The notes under the pieces are model-generated. The model worked only from the letters and a program-made list of their open reading frames with translations. It searched no databases and was not told the DNA's origin. Made by a program: the position numbers and the translations under genes. 64,000 bases of DNA, taken from contig JAEDDN010000002.1 of assembly GCA_016298065.1 (NCBI GenBank), positions 1 through 64,000 of the forward strand, read 5' to 3'. Shown here in pieces: positions 25,236 to 33,121 of the stretch (the first letter of the stretch is position 1; each line of letters starts with the position of its first letter). This stretch comes from Oscillospiraceae bacterium. GTDB lineage: Bacteria > Bacillota > Clostridia > Oscillospirales > Ruminococcaceae.

Positions 25236-26090
25236 TTCGTAGCTGTCGAGTACCTGCTCTCTGCAAAGCCAACTTAAAGATTCTTCAAGCATAACGCCGT
25301 ATCTTGTGTCGGTAGAATAACTAAAGGTAGTTTTTATTGCAAGCTCTAAAAATCTCGTCGCACGTTCCATAGCTATAGGCAGGCTGTCACCCTTTAAAAG
25401 AGAGCCTACTACAATACTTGCAAACATATCCCCTGTTCCGGGATAGCTTACGGGAGCATAACTGCACCTTACACGCCAAAAAGAGCCTGTATTTTTATCG
25501 TAGCCTACATTATTTATACTCATATCTGCAAGCTGAAGCCCGGTAATAATAACGGTTGACGGGCCTAACTCGCTTAATTTTAAAAGCTTTGTTTTACATT
25601 CTTGTGCGGTCATAGGCGTTACGTTATATTTTTCGCCTAAAAGCAGGCTTACCTCGGTAGGATTAGGAGTAATTATATCTGCTTTTGATACAAGGGAACG
25701 CATAAGCGTACACATATTCTTATCATAGGTCTTATACATTTTTCCGTGATCGCCCATAACCGGGTCAACTACCTTTAAGGCGTCGGGATATTCCTTAAAA
25801 AATTCAAGACAGCAGTCTATCTGTTCAGGACTGTTTAAAAAACCTGTGTATACACATTCAAAGGATATGTCCTCTTTTTTATACTGGTTTAGCGTAGGCA
25901 AAATATAATCGGTTAAATCCCTTAAAGCTATGTCGCTAAATCCTCCCGTATGAGTGGATAAAACCGCTGTAGGCACAGGAACACACTGCACGCCCATAAC
26001 GGAAAGTAATGGCAATATAACAGCAAGCGAACAACGTCCAAAGCCCGATAAATCGTGAATTGCAGCAACTCTCGGCGGTCTTTTAAGCAT
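25227..26090 (-). CDS. pdxY: Pyridoxamine/pyridoxal kinase
   Basis: A 287-residue ribokinase-fold kinase that phosphorylates vitamin B6 vitamers with ATP (PLP salvage). Landmarks: HDLSGFGRCSLAVILPLLS near the N-terminus, VLSTHTGGF, VVDPVMGDHGKMY (about 117), and the anion hole with catalytic Asp in YPGTGDMFASIVVG (about 223). ATG 26090 with AGAGGGA upstream is preferred over an upstream in-frame start at 26111. It stands alone, and the convergent carboxypeptidase gene overlaps its stop. Confidence 0.92.
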   Translation of the reverse strand: MLKRPPRVAAIHDLSGFGRCSLAVILPLLSVMGVQCVPVPTAVLSTHTGGFSDIALRDLTDYILPTLNQYKKEDISFECVYTGFLNSPEQIDCCLEFFKEYPDALKVVDPVMGDHGKMYKTYDKNMCTLMRSLVSKADIITPNPTEVSLLLGEKYNVTPMTAQECKTKLLKLSELGPSTVIITGLQLADMSINNVGYDKNTGSFWRVRCSYAPVSYPGTGDMFASIVVGSLLKGDSLPIAMERATRFLELAIKTTFSYSTDTRYGVMLEESLSWLCREQVLDSYELL

Positions 26091-26196
26091 AAAAATCCCT
26101 CTTATAATCAAAATTTTTCAAATAATTTTTTTACCTTCTAAGGATATAATATAACTGTCATCATTTATATTTAGATGATGTTTAGGAGGTAGTAAT

Positions 26197-26376
26197 ATGA
26201 AAGCATCTTCCGGTTCGGTAATAGCCGGCGTAACAATCGGTGCGGTTGCAGGTACTGTCACATATATGATGACTTCCAAGAAAAAAAGCGCAATAAAAAC
26301 AGTAAAGAAAAATACCGGCAAAGCCTTAAAAACTGTAGGCGGTATTATGGAAAATATGTCGTATATGTGTAAATAA
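26197..26376 (+). CDS. Small single-pass membrane protein, YtxH-like
   Basis: A 59-residue protein translated from ATG 26197, preceded by TTTAGGAGG. A glycine-rich transmembrane helix (VIAGVTIGAVAGTVTYMM, about 8-25) is followed by a strongly basic helix (KKKSAIKTVKKNTGKALK). This layout resembles small YtxH/gas-vesicle-like proteins. Function is unknown. It has its own terminator and no operon partner. Confidence 0.75.
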   Translation: MKASSGSVIAGVTIGAVAGTVTYMMTSKKKSAIKTVKKNTGKALKTVGGIMENMSYMCK

Positions 26377-26385
26377 CCTAAGCTA

Positions 26386-26437
26386 AAAAAGAGGTTGTAA
26401 TAAAAAGGGCTTTATCCCTTTATTACAACCCCTTTTT
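26386..26437. terminator. Bidirectional terminator between the small membrane protein gene and metK
   Basis: A long stem, GGTTGTAATAAAAAGGG (26393-26409), pairs with its complement ending at 26430, flanked by A and T runs on both sides. Confidence 0.9.
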
Positions 26438-26438
26438 A

Positions 26439-27623
26439 TTATCTGTTAAAATATTTCTTTAATTCGTCTGCCTTATCGGTCTTTTCCCACTTCACGCCTA
26501 AATCCTCACGACCCATATGTCCGTAAGCCGCAAGCTTTTTATAAATCGGCTTTCTAAGCTCAAGCGTATTTATAATTGCGGTAGGTCTTAAATCAAATAT
26601 ACTTTCTACCGCTTTTGCAAGCTCGTCATCAGCTACTGTACCGGTAGAGAAGGTGTCAACCATTATAGATACGGGTTTTGCAACGCCTATAGCATAAGCA
26701 AGCTCAACCTCGCATTTTTTAGCAAGTCCTGCCGCTACGATATTTTTTGCAACCCATCTTGCCGCATAAGCAGCCGAACGGTCAACCTTAGTAGGATCCT
26801 TACCCGAAAATGCTCCGCCGCCGTGACGTGCATATCCGCCGTAGGTGTCAACTATGATTTTTCGTCCTGTCAAGCCGCTGTCACCCTGCGGACCGCCTAT
26901 AACAAAACGGCCTGTAGGATTTATATAATATATGGTATTTTCGTCAAGAAGCTCACCCGGGATAACAGGCTTTACTACATATTCGATAAGATCTTCTCTG
27001 ATTTTTTCTAGCGAAACAGAATCGTTGTGCTGAGTTGAAATAACAACCGTATCAACCCTTACAGGCTTACCGTCGTCATATTCCACCGTAACCTGAGTTT
27101 TTCCGTCAGGACGAAGATAGTCTAAGGTTGAGTCTTTGCGTACTTTAGTTAATCTTAAAGCTAATTTATGAGCAAGCGAAATAGGAAGCGGCATAAGCTC
27201 AGGTGTTTCGTCGCATGCAAAGCCAAACATCATACCCTGATCGCCTGCGCCGTTTGAGTTATCATTAGTATCCTCACCGTTTTTAGCTTCAAGCGCTTTA
27301 TCAACGCCCATAGCTATATCGCCCGACTGCTCGTCAATCGAGGTGATTATACCGCAGGTATGGCCGTCAAAGCCGTATTTTGCTCGGTCATAACCTATTT
27401 CGATAACCGTTTCTCTTACTATTTTTGGTATATCCACATAAGCGTTTGTGGTTATCTCGCCCATTACAAGCACTAACCCTGTAGTACAAGCGGTTTCACA
27501 GGCAACTCTCGCATTGGGATCTTCCTTTAAAATTGCGTCAAGCACCGAATCTGAAATCTGGTCGCAGATTTTATCGGGATGTCCTTCGGTAACGCTTTCA
27601 GAGGTAAATAAAACTTTCGACAT
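26439..27623 (-). CDS. metK: S-adenosylmethionine synthetase
   Basis: A 394-residue methionine adenosyltransferase that makes SAM from methionine and ATP. Signatures: SVTEGHPDKICDQISD at the N-terminus, GAGDQGMMFGFA (about 126) and GGGAFSGKDPTKVDRSAAY (about 270). Length is typical. GAAGGGAAAG precedes ATG 27623. A consensus promoter lies about 60-90 bases upstream. The leader is too short for a standard SAM riboswitch and I see none. It supplies SAM for the several methyltransferases in the window. Confidence 0.98.
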   Translation of the reverse strand: MSKVLFTSESVTEGHPDKICDQISDSVLDAILKEDPNARVACETACTTGLVLVMGEITTNAYVDIPKIVRETVIEIGYDRAKYGFDGHTCGIITSIDEQSGDIAMGVDKALEAKNGEDTNDNSNGAGDQGMMFGFACDETPELMPLPISLAHKLALRLTKVRKDSTLDYLRPDGKTQVTVEYDDGKPVRVDTVVISTQHNDSVSLEKIREDLIEYVVKPVIPGELLDENTIYYINPTGRFVIGGPQGDSGLTGRKIIVDTYGGYARHGGGAFSGKDPTKVDRSAAYAARWVAKNIVAAGLAKKCEVELAYAIGVAKPVSIMVDTFSTGTVADDELAKAVESIFDLRPTAIINTLELRKPIYKKLAAYGHMGREDLGVKWEKTDKADELKKYFNR

Positions 27624-27680
27624 CTTAAATTATCTTTCCCTTCAAATATTTATATAAAATAAAAATCACTCTGTATCTTA

Positions 27681-27709
27681 ATAATACAACTACAATGGTA
27701 AAAAGTCAA
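27681..27709 (-). promoter_or_regulatory. metK promoter
   Basis: On the minus strand, TTGACT (27709-27704) is followed after 17 bases by TATTAT (27686-27681). Confidence 0.7.
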
Positions 27710-27723
27710 TTAAATAAAACGTA

Positions 27724-27752
27724 TTGACCTTGATGTTTTTATTTTATATAAT
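27724..27752 (+). promoter_or_regulatory. Promoter of the Fe-alcohol dehydrogenase gene
   Basis: TTGACC (27724-27729) and a perfect TATAAT (27747-27752) are 17 bases apart. The start codon is 33 bases downstream. Confidence 0.75.
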
Positions 27753-27784
27753 TAACTTAAAAATTAAGTTTCGGAGAAAATAAT

Positions 27785-28954
27785 ATGCAAAATTTTGAGT
27801 TTCAGTGTGATACCAAGATAATTTTCGGCAAAGGTGCTCAGTCAAGAGTCGGCGAACTTACCGCACAGCATAGCAAAAATATCCTTTTAGTTTACGGAGG
27901 AAACTCTGTAAAAAGAATAGGTCTTTTAGACGAAGTTAAGGCTTCGCTCACCCAAAACGGCGTTAACTTTACAGAGTTTGGCGGTGTCGTGGCAAACCCA
28001 AGAGTTTCGCTTATAAGAGAAGGTATAAAAATAGTAAGAGAAAAGAATATCGACTTTTTACTCGCTGTAGGCGGAGGAAGCGTTATTGATACCGCTAAGG
28101 GCATAGGTCTCGGCGCTTTATATGACGGCGACGTATGGGATATTTATATTCAGAAAGCTTTTCCTGACAAAATGTTGCCAGTAGGCTGTGTTTTGACCAT
28201 TCCCGCAGCAGGAAGCGAAAGCAGTGACAGCAACGTAGTTACAAACGAAGAAACTACCGAGAAAAATGCTTACGGTCATCCTTGTATGCGTCCGAGATTT
28301 GCTATAATGAACCCTGAGCTTACCTTTAGCTTGCCTAACTATCAAACTGCCTGCGGTGGTATGGACATTATGGCTCATATTATGGAGCGTTATTTCACAA
28401 ACGAAAAGTTTGTCGAAACCTCCGACAGAATTTGTGAGGGTATGCTCAAAACAATGATTCACAATATACCGATAGCGCTGAAAGAAAACGATAACTACAA
28501 CGCAAGAGCAGAAATTATGTGGATGGGTTCTATTGCTCACAACGGCTTTAACGGTATGGGCAGAATTGAGGAATGGACAAATCACGGTATGGAGCATCAG
28601 TTAAGCGCAATCTACGATATAGCTCACGGAGCAGGTCTTGCCATTATGTTCCCTGCTTGGATGAAGTTTGTTGTAAAGAAAAATCCCGACAAGCTTATTC
28701 AGTTTGCAAGAGAGGTATTCAATATAGACTATAACTACTATTCACCGATAAATACCGCCTTAGCAGGAATTGAAGCACTTGAAAATTATATTAAGTCTAC
28801 AGGATTAGCCACCAGACTTTCTGATGTAAACATAGGTGACGAAAACATTGAAAAAATGGCTGATATGCTTACAAACGGCGGAAAACACAATGTCGGCAGT
28901 TATGTTTCTCTTTCAAAAGAGGATGTAATGGAAATTTATAAATTGGCTTTATAA
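27785..28954 (+). CDS. Iron-containing alcohol dehydrogenase, BDH/YqhD type
   Basis: A 389-residue group III alcohol dehydrogenase. The NAD(P)-binding motif is GGGSVIDTAKGI (about 97-108), and the metal-binding region includes GGMDIMAHIMERYF (about 195) and the histidine-rich HGMEHQLSAIYDIAHGAGLA (about 270). Relatives reduce aldehydes such as butyraldehyde to alcohols with NADPH during fermentation. It is monocistronic with its own promoter and terminator. CGGAGAAA precedes ATG 27785. The exact substrate is not predictable. Confidence 0.95.
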   Translation: MQNFEFQCDTKIIFGKGAQSRVGELTAQHSKNILLVYGGNSVKRIGLLDEVKASLTQNGVNFTEFGGVVANPRVSLIREGIKIVREKNIDFLLAVGGGSVIDTAKGIGLGALYDGDVWDIYIQKAFPDKMLPVGCVLTIPAAGSESSDSNVVTNEETTEKNAYGHPCMRPRFAIMNPELTFSLPNYQTACGGMDIMAHIMERYFTNEKFVETSDRICEGMLKTMIHNIPIALKENDNYNARAEIMWMGSIAHNGFNGMGRIEEWTNHGMEHQLSAIYDIAHGAGLAIMFPAWMKFVVKKNPDKLIQFAREVFNIDYNYYSPINTALAGIEALENYIKSTGLATRLSDVNIGDENIEKMADMLTNGGKHNVGSYVSLSKEDVMEIYKLAL

Positions 28955-28969
28955 TAAACATCTATAATA

Positions 28970-29005
28970 AAAAAGCGATAGAGCAAAATGCTCTATCGCT
29001 TTTTA
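28970..29005. terminator. Bidirectional terminator between convergent genes
   Basis: AAAAAGCGATAGAGCA (28970-28985) pairs with its exact complement (28989-29004), followed by a T-rich tract on the plus strand and a T run on the minus strand. Confidence 0.9.
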
Positions 29006-29010
29006 TTTTT

Positions 29011-29421
29011 TTAGCCCTCTATTACTTTCTTTGCAAATGCCTTTACCTTTTTAATATCTTCGGCATTCGGGCGTCCTTTATGCATAATTCCGAAAGTACC
29101 TCTACAGTGAAATTCCTCATCAGACAAAGCTACACCGTTTTCATCGGTAACTTTTTTTATCATTTTTTGTGTTGAGCCAAGAAGTGCAGATGTACCGAAA
29201 TTGACAACTGTGCCGATATTTTCTTTATTAGCTTTAATAAAAGCCTTTACTGCATTATCTACATCAAAGCCATAATATGAGCTTCCTAAAAACAGTATGT
29301 CTGCTTTTTCATTAAGCGGAGTCTCAATATTCTTAGCTTCAACGCCTATAGCTTCTGAAATAGCGTCAGCAAGCTTTTTGGTGTTTCCCGATCTTGTGTA
29401 ATAACGTATTGCAATTTTCAT
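29011..29421 (-). CDS. Flavodoxin family protein
   Basis: A 136-residue flavodoxin-like protein. The FMN phosphate loop is YTRSGNTKKLA (about 8-18), followed by LFLGSSYYGF (about 44-53) and NFGTSALLGSTQ. It is probably a cytoplasmic one- or two-electron carrier or an FMN-dependent reductase. Its promoter is a perfect consensus with a palindrome directly downstream, which suggests tight repression. It is a single gene that converges on the alcohol dehydrogenase. Confidence 0.9.
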   Translation of the reverse strand: MKIAIRYYTRSGNTKKLADAISEAIGVEAKNIETPLNEKADILFLGSSYYGFDVDNAVKAFIKANKENIGTVVNFGTSALLGSTQKMIKKVTDENGVALSDEEFHCRGTFGIMHKGRPNAEDIKKVKAFAKKVIEG

Positions 29422-29493
29422 ATTAATCCTTCTTTCTGTCTTTTAGATGTTTTTGTGAACAGGTATTTTCTATAATGTTCATAATGATTACCT

Positions 29494-29568
29494 GAGAATT
29501 GCAATTTAAATTAAGTTAAATTAAATTGTTCTCAATTTAATTATAACGACTGCTTTCTCTTTTGTCAA
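29494..29568 (-). promoter_or_regulatory. Perfect consensus promoter and palindromic operator of the flavodoxin gene
   Basis: On the minus strand, TTGACA (29568-29563) and TATAAT (29545-29540) are 17 bases apart, fully consensus. Immediately downstream, spanning the expected start of transcription, is an AT-rich imperfect palindrome from GAGAA (29494) to TTCTC (29533) with CAATTTAA-like arms. Such a site would fit a repressor. The regulator is unknown. Confidence 0.65.
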
Positions 29569-29602
29569 TACTTTATTTTAACCAATAATATAAAATTTAA
29601 AA

Positions 29603-29630
29603 AAGTGACAGAGATTTCTCTCTGCCACTT
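29603..29630 (-). terminator. Terminator of pyrB
   Basis: The arms 29603-29614 and 29619-29630 (AAGTG/CACTT ends) pair with one G-T pair in the minus-strand RNA, followed by a run of six T. Confidence 0.85.
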
Positions 29631-29641
29631 ACCTATTATTT

Positions 29642-30718
29642 TTACAAAAGCTGTCTGTCATCGCAATAATCGCAGACAATTAAATCTCCGCTTTGTTTAT
29701 ATGATTTTTCCAAGTAAACCTCGTGGTTTGTTATACACTTTGGATTTTTGCATATTGTACTGCTGTGATTATGAGAAATAAGCGAGCCTTTAGGCTTCAT
29801 TTCAAGCAAGGTCATAATAAGAGCCATTCTCGCATAAACACCGTAGACCGCCTGTTTAAAATACATAGCTCTCGGGTCTTTATCCACACTAAGCTCAATC
29901 TCGTCAACTCTCGGAAGCGGGTGTAATATTATTAAGTCCTTTTTGGCGTTAAAAAGCTTTTTGGTATCAAGCACATAAACGTTTTTTTGTCTTTCATATT
30001 CCTCAGGCGATTCAAAACGCTCACGCTGAATACGTGTCATATAAAGCACATCAAGTTCCGCCATAGCTTCCGAAAGCGAAAATACTTCTTTGTAAGGACA
30101 GTTATATTTATCCATCCAGTCCTTAATATATTGCGGAACACAAAGCTCTTTTGTAGAGATTAACACGAAGCTGTTATTTTTATACATTGAAAGCGCCTTT
30201 ATAAGCGAATGAACCGTTCTGCCGTTTTTTAAATCTCCGCAAAGACCTATTTTAAGGTCAGTGAGTCTCCCCTTTTCGCTTTGCAGAGTAACTAAATCGG
30301 TAAGCGTTTGAGTCGGGTGAAGATGCCCTCCGTCACCTGCGTTTATTACAGGACAATCCGCATACATAGCAGCTGCTTTGGCAGAGCCCTCAAGCATATG
30401 TCGCATAACTAAAATATCGGCGTAACCGCTGACTATTTTTATTGTATCGGTAAGATTTTCACCCTTTGCAACAGATGAGTTTTGAGGATTATCAAAACCT
30501 ATAATCTGACCGCCTAATTTTATCATAGCAGTCTGAAATGACATTTGCGTTCTGGTGGACGGCTCATAAAAAAGCGTCGCCATAATCTTATTTTCGCATA
30601 CTTTCGAGTATTTTTTCTCGTCTTTCTTTATATCAAGCGCCAGGCTTATAATGTCGTTCCACTGCTTGACAGAAAAATCGTTTAAATCTATAAGATGTTC
30701 AAAAGGCACTTTTATCAC
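29642..30718 (-). CDS. pyrB: Aspartate carbamoyltransferase with PyrI-like zinc-binding tail
   Basis: A 358-residue aspartate transcarbamoylase, which makes carbamoyl-aspartate in pyrimidine synthesis. The carbamoyl-phosphate motif is FYEPSTRTQMSF (about 50-61), with HPLPRVDEIE (about 257) and DGGHLHPTQTLTDL (about 128) also present. Typical catalytic chains are about 305 residues. Here a tail of about 50 carries CKNPKC (323-328) and CDYC (349-352), a CX4C-X20-CX2C pattern like the zinc domain of the E. coli regulatory chain PyrI. The nucleotide-binding half of PyrI is absent. It is monocistronic with its own promoter. Confidence 0.95.
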   Translation of the reverse strand: MIKVPFEHLIDLNDFSVKQWNDIISLALDIKKDEKKYSKVCENKIMATLFYEPSTRTQMSFQTAMIKLGGQIIGFDNPQNSSVAKGENLTDTIKIVSGYADILVMRHMLEGSAKAAAMYADCPVINAGDGGHLHPTQTLTDLVTLQSEKGRLTDLKIGLCGDLKNGRTVHSLIKALSMYKNNSFVLISTKELCVPQYIKDWMDKYNCPYKEVFSLSEAMAELDVLYMTRIQRERFESPEEYERQKNVYVLDTKKLFNAKKDLIILHPLPRVDEIELSVDKDPRAMYFKQAVYGVYARMALIMTLLEMKPKGSLISHNHSSTICKNPKCITNHEVYLEKSYKQSGDLIVCDYCDDRQLL

Positions 30719-30745
30719 TCCGAATAATGCTTTTTATTTTTAGTA

Positions 30746-30774
30746 ATGATACCATATTTCGACTTTAAAGTCAA
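30746..30774 (-). promoter_or_regulatory. pyrB promoter
   Basis: On the minus strand, TTGACT (30774-30769) and TATCAT (30751-30746) are 17 bases apart, about 30 bases upstream of the start codon. I see no attenuator. Confidence 0.6.
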
Positions 30775-30869
30775 TTAAGTGAGGAGTGTATTAACTTTTA
30801 CTTAATTTCCCTGATAATCCATAAATAACTTGATTTTTTCGCCTTTTTGCACCCTTTATAATATTGTTT

Positions 30870-30897
30870 TTGGCAAAGTATTGTGTTAATATATACT
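30870..30897 (+). promoter_or_regulatory. Promoter of the GH25 lysozyme gene
   Basis: TTGGCA (30870-30875) and TATACT (30892-30897) are separated by 16 bases. TGGAGGAA follows before ATG 30929. Confidence 0.55.
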
Positions 30898-30928
30898 TAA
30901 TAGTTTTGCCTTTGGAGGAAATTATTAT

Positions 30929-33079
30929 ATGCGCAGTATATTAAAAGGCTTTTATTTAAGCATAGTTTCTTTTATAATTATATTTTGCTCTGTTTTTATA
31001 AACGTAAGTGCAACTACCTTTCCGGATAATGTGAGGGGCTGGTATACCGATTCGGGAAATACATATTTTTTTGACAAAACTACAGGTATAATGCAAAAAG
31101 GCTGGTTTACCGATAATAAGGGTACTTGGTGGTTTTTTGACAAAACCACGGGGATAATGCAAAAAGGACTTATGACCATTTCGGGTGTTTCGTGGTATTT
31201 TGATACCTCAAGCGGCCAGATGAAAAAAGGCTTTGTAAGCATTGACTCTGATACCTACTTTTTCGATTATTCAAGCGGGCAAATGAGAAAAGGGCTTGTA
31301 AATTATAATAACGATACATATTATTTTGATACTTCTGAAGGTAAGCTGTTAAAGGGCAAATTTACCGTAAGCGATAATACTTATTATGCTGATGAAAACG
31401 GCAAGCTTATTTCCGGCTGGGTTTTTGAAGATGACAACACATATTTTTATAACCGTTTAAACTTTACTTTAACTAAGGGCTTTTTTACTTCAAATGGAGT
31501 TACTTGGTATTTCGATAAAACCTCAGGCGCTATGGCAAAGGGCTTTAAGGTAATAGATTCTGCTTTATATTACTTTAATACTTCAAGCGGACAAATGGTT
31601 AAAGGATATGCAGTTATTGACGGCGAGGAATACTATTTTGACGAGCAGACAGGAAAGTCCCCTATCGTTTTAAGCGGTTTTGTAACCATAGGCGCAAACA
31701 CTTATTATTACGACGAAAACTGTGAACTTTATAAAGGCTGGCTCACACAAGACGGCAACACCTATTTCTTTGACAGAACTACAGGTATTATGAAAACCGG
31801 ATTTTTTACCGCAAACGGTGTAACCTGGTACTTTGACAAGAGTACAGGCATTATGGCAACGGGGCTTACCCAAATAGACGGCGATACATATTACTTTAAT
31901 ACTACAAGCGGTCAGATGGAAAAAGGCTATGTCACAGTAGACGGTAAGGAATACTATTTTGACGAGCAAACAGGAAAGCGCACTATAGTTTTAAGCGGTT
32001 TTGTCACTATAGACGCAAATACATATTATTACGACGAAAATAATGAACTTTATAAAGGCTGGCTTACCGTAAGTGGTAACACATATTTCTTTGACAGGAC
32101 TACAGGTATTATGCAAAAAGGCTGGTTTGGCGACCAAAACGGCAACTGGTGGTTTTTTGATAAAACCACAGGCGTAATGCAAAAGGGCTTTATGAAAGTC
32201 GGTGACGCAACTTGGTATTTTGACGAAATAAGCGGTCAGATGAAAAAAGGCTTTATAACACTAAACGACAATATTACAAGATATTTTGACTCTTCAAGCG
32301 GTCAAATGGCTAAGGGCTGGTTTAGTATAAACTCTCAAAACTACTATTTTGATACAAAAACAGGCGAAATGGCTGTAGGCTTTACCTTTGCAGGCGACGA
32401 AAAATGCGCCTTTAAATCTACGGGCGAACTTATAGCAAGAAATGTATTAACAGGCATTGATATATCAAAATGGCAAGGCAGTAATATTGACTGGAGCGCC
32501 GTTAAGGGCGAAGGCGTTGACTTTGTAATGATAAGGGCGTTTAACAGAGGTAGTGGTATTCCGTTAAACTCTAAGGATTTATATTTTGACTACAACGTAA
32601 GCGAAGCTATAAAAGCAGGTATTGATGTAGGGCTTTATGTTTACTCGCAGGCTATGACTGTAGAGGAAGCAAAAAAAGAAGCCACCGACCTTTTAGCTCT
32701 TATAAAAAATTATAATATTACCTTCCCCATCGCTTACGATATCGAAAGCGGTGTTCAGGAAGGAAACCTCACAATGAAACAGCGTACCGATATTGTTATA
32801 GCTTTTTGTGAGGAAATAAAAAATGCCGGCTATTATCCTTGTATATACGCAAATAAATACTGGCTTACGACCCTTTTAGACCTTACAAGACTTACAGATT
32901 ACGACAAATGGGTGGCACAATACGCCGACAAATGTACCTTTTCGGAAGAATATACTATGTGGCAGTATTCCTCCACAGGTGCAATAAACGGTATAAATGC
33001 CATAGACGTTGACAAAAATGTTTGCTTTGTTAACTATGCGAGCATAATAAGCGAAGGCGGATATAATCATTTAAGTTAA
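30929..33079 (+). CDS. Secreted GH25 lysozyme with cell-wall-binding repeats
   Basis: A 716-residue exported protein. The signal peptide (about 1-28, hydrophobic core FYLSIVSFIIIFCSVFI) ends near VSA. About 22 tandem repeats of 20-24 residues follow (about 37-505), with the pattern TYYFDxxTGxMxKG, like the choline/wall-binding repeats of Gram-positive autolysins and toxins. The C-terminus (about 508-716) is a GH25 muramidase: GIDISKWQG, DFVMIRAFNRG, FPIAYDIESG and CFVNY. It probably cleaves peptidoglycan at the cell surface. Placing the binding repeats N-terminal to the enzyme is the reverse of many phage lysins. Confidence 0.94.
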   Translation: MRSILKGFYLSIVSFIIIFCSVFINVSATTFPDNVRGWYTDSGNTYFFDKTTGIMQKGWFTDNKGTWWFFDKTTGIMQKGLMTISGVSWYFDTSSGQMKKGFVSIDSDTYFFDYSSGQMRKGLVNYNNDTYYFDTSEGKLLKGKFTVSDNTYYADENGKLISGWVFEDDNTYFYNRLNFTLTKGFFTSNGVTWYFDKTSGAMAKGFKVIDSALYYFNTSSGQMVKGYAVIDGEEYYFDEQTGKSPIVLSGFVTIGANTYYYDENCELYKGWLTQDGNTYFFDRTTGIMKTGFFTANGVTWYFDKSTGIMATGLTQIDGDTYYFNTTSGQMEKGYVTVDGKEYYFDEQTGKRTIVLSGFVTIDANTYYYDENNELYKGWLTVSGNTYFFDRTTGIMQKGWFGDQNGNWWFFDKTTGVMQKGFMKVGDATWYFDEISGQMKKGFITLNDNITRYFDSSSGQMAKGWFSINSQNYYFDTKTGEMAVGFTFAGDEKCAFKSTGELIARNVLTGIDISKWQGSNIDWSAVKGEGVDFVMIRAFNRGSGIPLNSKDLYFDYNVSEAIKAGIDVGLYVYSQAMTVEEAKKEATDLLALIKNYNITFPIAYDIESGVQEGNLTMKQRTDIVIAFCEEIKNAGYYPCIYANKYWLTTLLDLTRLTDYDKWVAQYADKCTFSEEYTMWQYSSTGAINGINAIDVDKNVCFVNYASIISEGGYNHLS
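31037..32440 (+). repeat. Tandem wall-binding repeats within the lysozyme gene
   Basis: About 22 coding repeats of 60-72 bases. A higher-order duplication is visible: the block around 31627 (GGAATACTATTTTGACGAGC) recurs at 31948, exactly 321 bases (107 codons) later, with flanking repeats also matching. This indicates recent segmental duplication in frame. Confidence 0.9.
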
Positions 33080-33091
33080 TGTATAAAAGCT

Positions 33092-33121
33092 AATCCCCCC
33101 GATAATATCGGGGGGATTTTT
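33092..33121. terminator. Terminator between the lysozyme gene and yitT
   Basis: AATCCCCCCGATA pairs with TATCGGGGGGATT (33092-33117), followed by TTTT. Confidence 0.9.

Noticed and set aside
27624..27680. SAM riboswitch upstream of metK
   Set aside because: The leader between the promoter and start codon is under 60 bases and shows no S-box-like pairing.
31670..32182. Antisense reading frames inside the lysozyme gene
   Set aside because: They are shadows of the wall-binding repeats on the other strand, with repeated, low-information peptide sequence.
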